DNA of 64,000 bases. Source: Kitasatospora indigofera (GTDB lineage: Bacteria > Actinomycetota > Actinomycetes > Streptomycetales > Streptomycetaceae). The stretch lies in assembly GCF_014655955.1 (NCBI RefSeq), contig NZ_BNBO01000004.1:243840-307839 (forward strand). Direction: 5' to 3'. Under the pieces are notes generated by a model. The model was given only the letters and a program-made list of their open reading frames with translations, ran no database searches and was not told where the DNA came from. Numbering within the stretch: the stretch's first letter is position 1; each line of letters opens with the position of its first letter. This document shows, one piece after another, positions 61,282 to 64,000 of this stretch. The translations under genes and the position numbers were made by a program.

Positions 61282-61791
61282 TCACTCCCGGGTGCTTCGC
61301 GGTGACGGACCGTCCGCCCCTGTCCCAGGGTGGCGGCGGAGTGCGAACGTTGTGCTGCGGTGGTGTGAACCATGGCTCGTTCCGGCCCTCACGGGACCGG
61401 CCGGCCGGGGGTCGGCGCCCCGGGTGCCTTCGTCCGCGGTGCCTTCGTCCGCGGGGCCGTCGTCCGTCGGGCCGGCATCCTCGCGGCCGGCATCCTCGCG
61501 GCCGGTGGCGCCGGGGTGCCGCGCCCGCCGTCCGCCGGCGAGCAGCGCCTCCCACACCCGGCGCCGGTCGCCGGAGGACTGCGGGACCACCGCCTGGACG
61601 ACGGCCACCACGGCGGCCGCCGCGATCTGCGCGCCCGCCAGTGCGAGGCTCGCGGCGCTCACCCACCACGGCGCGCCCGCCAGGCCGGCCAGCCCGGCGC
61701 CGCCGCCGGCGAGCCCCGCGCCGGCCGTGAGTCCCGGCAGGACCCGGCCGGCGGCGCGGCCGGCGCCGGCGTCCGTTGTTCCCTGACGCAT
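61282..61791 (-). CDS. Small hypothetical protein with hydrophobic segment and acidic repeats
   Basis: A 169-residue protein of unknown function. One or two hydrophobic stretches (GLTAGAGLAGGGAGLAGLAG; WVSAASLALAGAQIAAAAVV) lie near residues 20-65, then a basic segment, then acidic repeats of EDAG/DEGT type near residues 95-125, encoded by short direct repeats. It starts ATG 61791 behind CGGAG, is divergent from the HTH-coiled-coil-TPR gene and precedes the flavin monooxygenase by two bases on the same strand. Confidence 0.55.
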   Translation of the reverse strand: MRQGTTDAGAGRAAGRVLPGLTAGAGLAGGGAGLAGLAGAPWWVSAASLALAGAQIAAAAVVAVVQAVVPQSSGDRRRVWEALLAGGRRARHPGATGREDAGREDAGPTDDGPADEGTADEGTRGADPRPAGPVRAGTSHGSHHRSTTFALRRHPGTGADGPSPRSTRE

Positions 61792-61811
61792 GATCAACTC
61801 CGTTTCCGGAT

Positions 61812-61883
61812 GCACCGATTGTCGGTGCGACTGCCATCAGCCTGGTTGGATGGCCGGTGTTGCGGTAAGCCGCAACGCGTTGC
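61812..61883. promoter_or_regulatory. Divergent control region with three inverted repeats
   Basis: GCACCGA-TTG-TCGGTGC (61812-61828) is a perfect 7-bp inverted repeat. GTTGCGG-TAAG-CCGCAAC (61859-61876) is a second, and its right part overlaps a 12-bp palindrome GCAACGCGTTGC (61872-61883). They sit between the divergent small gene and the HTH-coiled-coil-TPR gene, whose HTH makes it a natural candidate to bind here. Confidence 0.55.
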
Positions 61884-61910
61884 GAGGATCGCGAAACACC
61901 AGGGGGACGG

Positions 61911-64000
61911 GTGCCGGACCAGCAAGCGTCGTCCGACCGGGACGGGCGGGCCGCCGAGGCCCGGCTGCCGGCGGTACCGGCCGCCAGGGACGTCACGGGC
62001 GGGGTGCCTGCCGCGCCCGGGCCGGCCGGGCGGCGCGGACGCACCCGCCGCCGCGTCGAGTTCGCCGGCGACATCGACGAGGACCTGCCGGCGCCCGTCC
62101 GCGCGCTCGCGGAGAACCTCCGGATGCAGGCCGCCCGGCTGAACGACACGATGACCGGCTACGCCGCCTCGCTCCACCGCAACCGCTCCACGCTCTCCCG
62201 CTGGTTCAGCGGCCAGGAGATCCCCGGGGCCGACTTCGTCGAACGCCTGCTGGACGACGGCGACCTCCACACGGGACGCCCGGTGACCACCGAGACCCGG
62301 GAGGCCCTGCGGCAGCTCCACCGCGCCGCCCTGCACGAGGCCAGGCCCAACGCCGCCCGGCTCCAGGCCCTCCGGGACGAGGTGGCGGTGGCCCGCCGCA
62401 GGCAGGACGAGGCCGAGGACACCGTCGCCGTGCTGGAGGAGGAACTCGCCACGGCCGAGGCGACCGCCGACCTGCTGGAGGAGCGGCTGGCCAGGGCCAC
62501 CGAGCGGGCGGAGCAGGGGTTCGTCGAGGTGCGCAGGGCCCTGGAACAGGCCCGGACGCGGGAGGCCCGGCACAGCGTCGAGCTCGACCTGCTGGTCGAG
62601 GAGCGGGAGGAACTGCGCACCGAACGCGACGACCTGCGCGAACGGGTGGCCAGGCTGGAGCGTGCGCTGCGCCGGGCCAAGGACCGGGCCGTGGCCGCCG
62701 AGACCCGCTGCACCGCCGCCGAGCACCGGCTGGAGCAGGCCGAGGAGCAGGCGGACGAGGCGGCCCGGCAGGGGGACTCCGAACGTACCCGCTGGGAGAC
62801 GGCCGCGCGGGCGGCGGAGGCCGCGCAGGCCGCGGCGGAGTCCCGGGCCGAGGCGCTGGAGCAGGAGATGGCCCGCCTCCTGCTGGCCCGGCGCGACCAG
62901 GAGACACCGGTGGACGACCGGTCCGAAGGGCGGCCCGCCCCGGAGGCGGACGCCCATGAGCTCGGCCGGCGCGGTGACTTCACCGGTGCGCGGCGCAAGC
63001 TCCGCGCCGCGATGGTCGGCCGGCGCGCCACCCACGGACCGGACGATCCGCAGGTGCTGGCCGCCCGGTACGACCTGGCCCAGCTGCGCGGTGAGGCGGG
63101 TGACCTCGGCGGCGCGGTGGCGGCGCTCGAAGCGCTGCTGGTGGACGAGCTCCGGCTGCTCGGGCCGGACCACGCCGACGTGCTGGGGACCCGGCACCTG
63201 CTGGCCCGGCTGCGGGGGGAGGCGGGTGACCCGGCCGGTGCGGCGGCCGCGTTCGAGAAGCTGCTCGCCGACCGGCGCCACCGGCTGGGCGCCGACCACC
63301 CCGACACCCTGACCACCCGGATCGACCTCGCCCACTGGCGCGGGGAGGCCGGGGACGCGACCGGCGCGCACGCGGCCTTCGAGGACCTGCTCCCCGACGC
63401 GCTCCGCGTGCTGGGACCGGACGACCTGGTCACCCTCGCCGGCCGCCACAACCTCGTCCGCTGGCGTGGCGAGGTGGACGGCGACCTCGCCGGTGCGGTG
63501 GCTGCGCTCGAAGCCCTGCTGGTGGACGAGCTCCGGGTGCTCGGGCCGGACCACGGTGGTTCGCTCGGCACCCGGCACCTGCTGGCCCGGCTGCGGGGGG
63601 AGGCGGGTGACCCGGCCGGTGCGGCGGCCGCGTTCGAGGAGCTGCTCGCCGACCGGCGCCACCGGCTGGGCCCCGACCACCCCGACACCCTGACCGCCCG
63701 GAGCAGCCTGGCGCGGTGGCGGGGGGAGGCGGGCGATCCGGCCGGCGCGGCGGCCCTGTTCGAGGGAGTGCTGGCCGACCGGCTGCGCGTCCTCGGGCCG
63801 GACCACCCCAAGACCTTGAGCACCCGGAGCAGCCTGGCCCACTGGCGGGGTGCGGCCGGTGACCCGGCCGGCGCGGTGGCGGCGTTCGAGGAGCTGCTGG
63901 CCGACCGGCTGCGTGTCCTCGGGCCGGACCACCCCAAGACCTTGGGCACCCGGAGCAGCCTGGCCCACTGGCGGGGTGCGGCCGGTGACCCGGCCGGCGC
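61911..64000 (+). CDS. HTH-coiled-coil-TPR protein, 5' part only
   Basis: An open frame of at least 696 codons that leaves the window at the right edge without a stop. Residues 1-50 are disordered and basic; about 60-118 is a helix-turn-helix (VRALAENLRMQAARLND ... SLHRNRSTLSRWFSGQEIP); 150-345 is a long Glu/Arg/Ala coiled coil; from about 353 there are tetratricopeptide-like repeats of 42-43 residues (LARLRGEAGDPAGAAAAFEE, LLADRLRVLGPDHPKTL). The repeats are very similar, also in DNA. The HTH plus coiled coil resembles a group of streptomycete proteins; the fusion to TPRs is unusual. GTG 61911 follows AGGGGGACGG. A role in sensing or scaffolding is a guess. Confidence 0.8.
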   Translation, partial: MPDQQASSDRDGRAAEARLPAVPAARDVTGGVPAAPGPAGRRGRTRRRVEFAGDIDEDLPAPVRALAENLRMQAARLNDTMTGYAASLHRNRSTLSRWFSGQEIPGADFVERLLDDGDLHTGRPVTTETREALRQLHRAALHEARPNAARLQALRDEVAVARRRQDEAEDTVAVLEEELATAEATADLLEERLARATERAEQGFVEVRRALEQARTREARHSVELDLLVEEREELRTERDDLRERVARLERALRRAKDRAVAAETRCTAAEHRLEQAEEQADEAARQGDSERTRWETAARAAEAAQAAAESRAEALEQEMARLLLARRDQETPVDDRSEGRPAPEADAHELGRRGDFTGARRKLRAAMVGRRATHGPDDPQVLAARYDLAQLRGEAGDLGGAVAALEALLVDELRLLGPDHADVLGTRHLLARLRGEAGDPAGAAAAFEKLLADRRHRLGADHPDTLTTRIDLAHWRGEAGDATGAHAAFEDLLPDALRVLGPDDLVTLAGRHNLVRWRGEVDGDLAGAVAALEALLVDELRVLGPDHGGSLGTRHLLARLRGEAGDPAGAAAAFEELLADRRHRLGPDHPDTLTARSSLARWRGEAGDPAGAAALFEGVLADRLRVLGPDHPKTLSTRSSLAHWRGAAGDPAGAVAAFEELLADRLRVLGPDHPKTLGTRSSLAHWRGAAGDPAG
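63195..64000 (+). repeat. Homogenised TPR-coding repeats
   Basis: A block from 63195 reappears at 63576 (offset 381 bases, three TPR units) with only a handful of changes over more than 100 bases. The unit at about 63772 reappears at about 63898 (offset 126) almost exactly. The array continues past the window edge. Confidence 0.85.

Overview
The window is very GC-rich, tightly packed actinobacterial chromosome: near-saturated GC third codon positions, GTG and TTG starts, overlapping start/stop junctions and perfect-stem terminators. The gene set (ergothioneine genes, a bacterial NO synthase, a GH6 cellulase with CebR-type operators, Tad-type pilus proteins, cobalamin genes, a c-di-GMP enzyme and an exopolysaccharide locus) points to Streptomycetaceae, Streptomyces or Kitasatospora. 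I see no tRNA or rRNA gene, insertion sequence, prophage, CRISPR array or replication origin.

Layout. 1-8.5 kb: the tail of a Tad pilus cluster (two TadE/TadG-like proteins), a large LysM-BTAD membrane protein, a PAP2-like protein and a long proline-rich protein with a possible degenerate peptidase-like domain and C-terminal helical repeats. 8.6-14.4 kb: a secreted S53 peptidase and a fatty-acid-type operon (acyl-CoA dehydrogenase, thiolase, SDR reductase) divergent from a TetR regulator. 14.4-23.6 kb: a redox region with a NO synthase oxygenase, a sugar-porter MFS protein and egtA-B-C-D preceded by a PLP C-S lyase that may serve as EgtE. 23.8-29.8 kb: a GNAT protein, an SRPBCC protein, a CebR-controlled GH6-FN3-FN3-CBM2 cellulase and a GH15 enzyme. 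29.9-32.8 kb: a DUF574 methyltransferase overlapping a PAS-GGDEF-EAL protein resembling RmdA.

33.0-44.9 kb: a one-direction exopolysaccharide locus with a long hairpin-rich leader: four GT2 glycosyltransferases (two are tandem paralogues with a shared unidentified N-terminal domain), a flippase, a polysaccharide deacetylase, a large multi-pass membrane protein (polymerase or GT-C candidate), a membrane-anchored GH16 hydrolase and an ATP-grasp ligase. 45.0-51.5 kb: an FAD monooxygenase-like gene, ribA, a double-VOC protein, lnt and a DUF2178-like/XRE/oxidoreductase operon with a predicted leaderless promoter.

51.6-59.2 kb: cobalamin synthesis, with cobN and a coupled 43-codon upstream ORF behind a cobalamin riboswitch, divergent from cobG-cobH-cobIJ. 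59.4-64.0 kb: a secreted beta-trefoil lectin, an LLM flavin monooxygenase with a small hypothetical gene, and the 5' part of a large HTH-coiled-coil-TPR gene that runs off the right edge and whose repeats are nearly identical in DNA.

A recurring trait is short minisatellites (7, 14, 15, 17 and 18 bp units) at or just past gene 3' ends. The least explained parts are the HTH-coiled-coil-TPR gene with its palindromic divergent promoter, the small ORF in the cobN leader, the exopolysaccharide leader and the 77-bp heptamer array.
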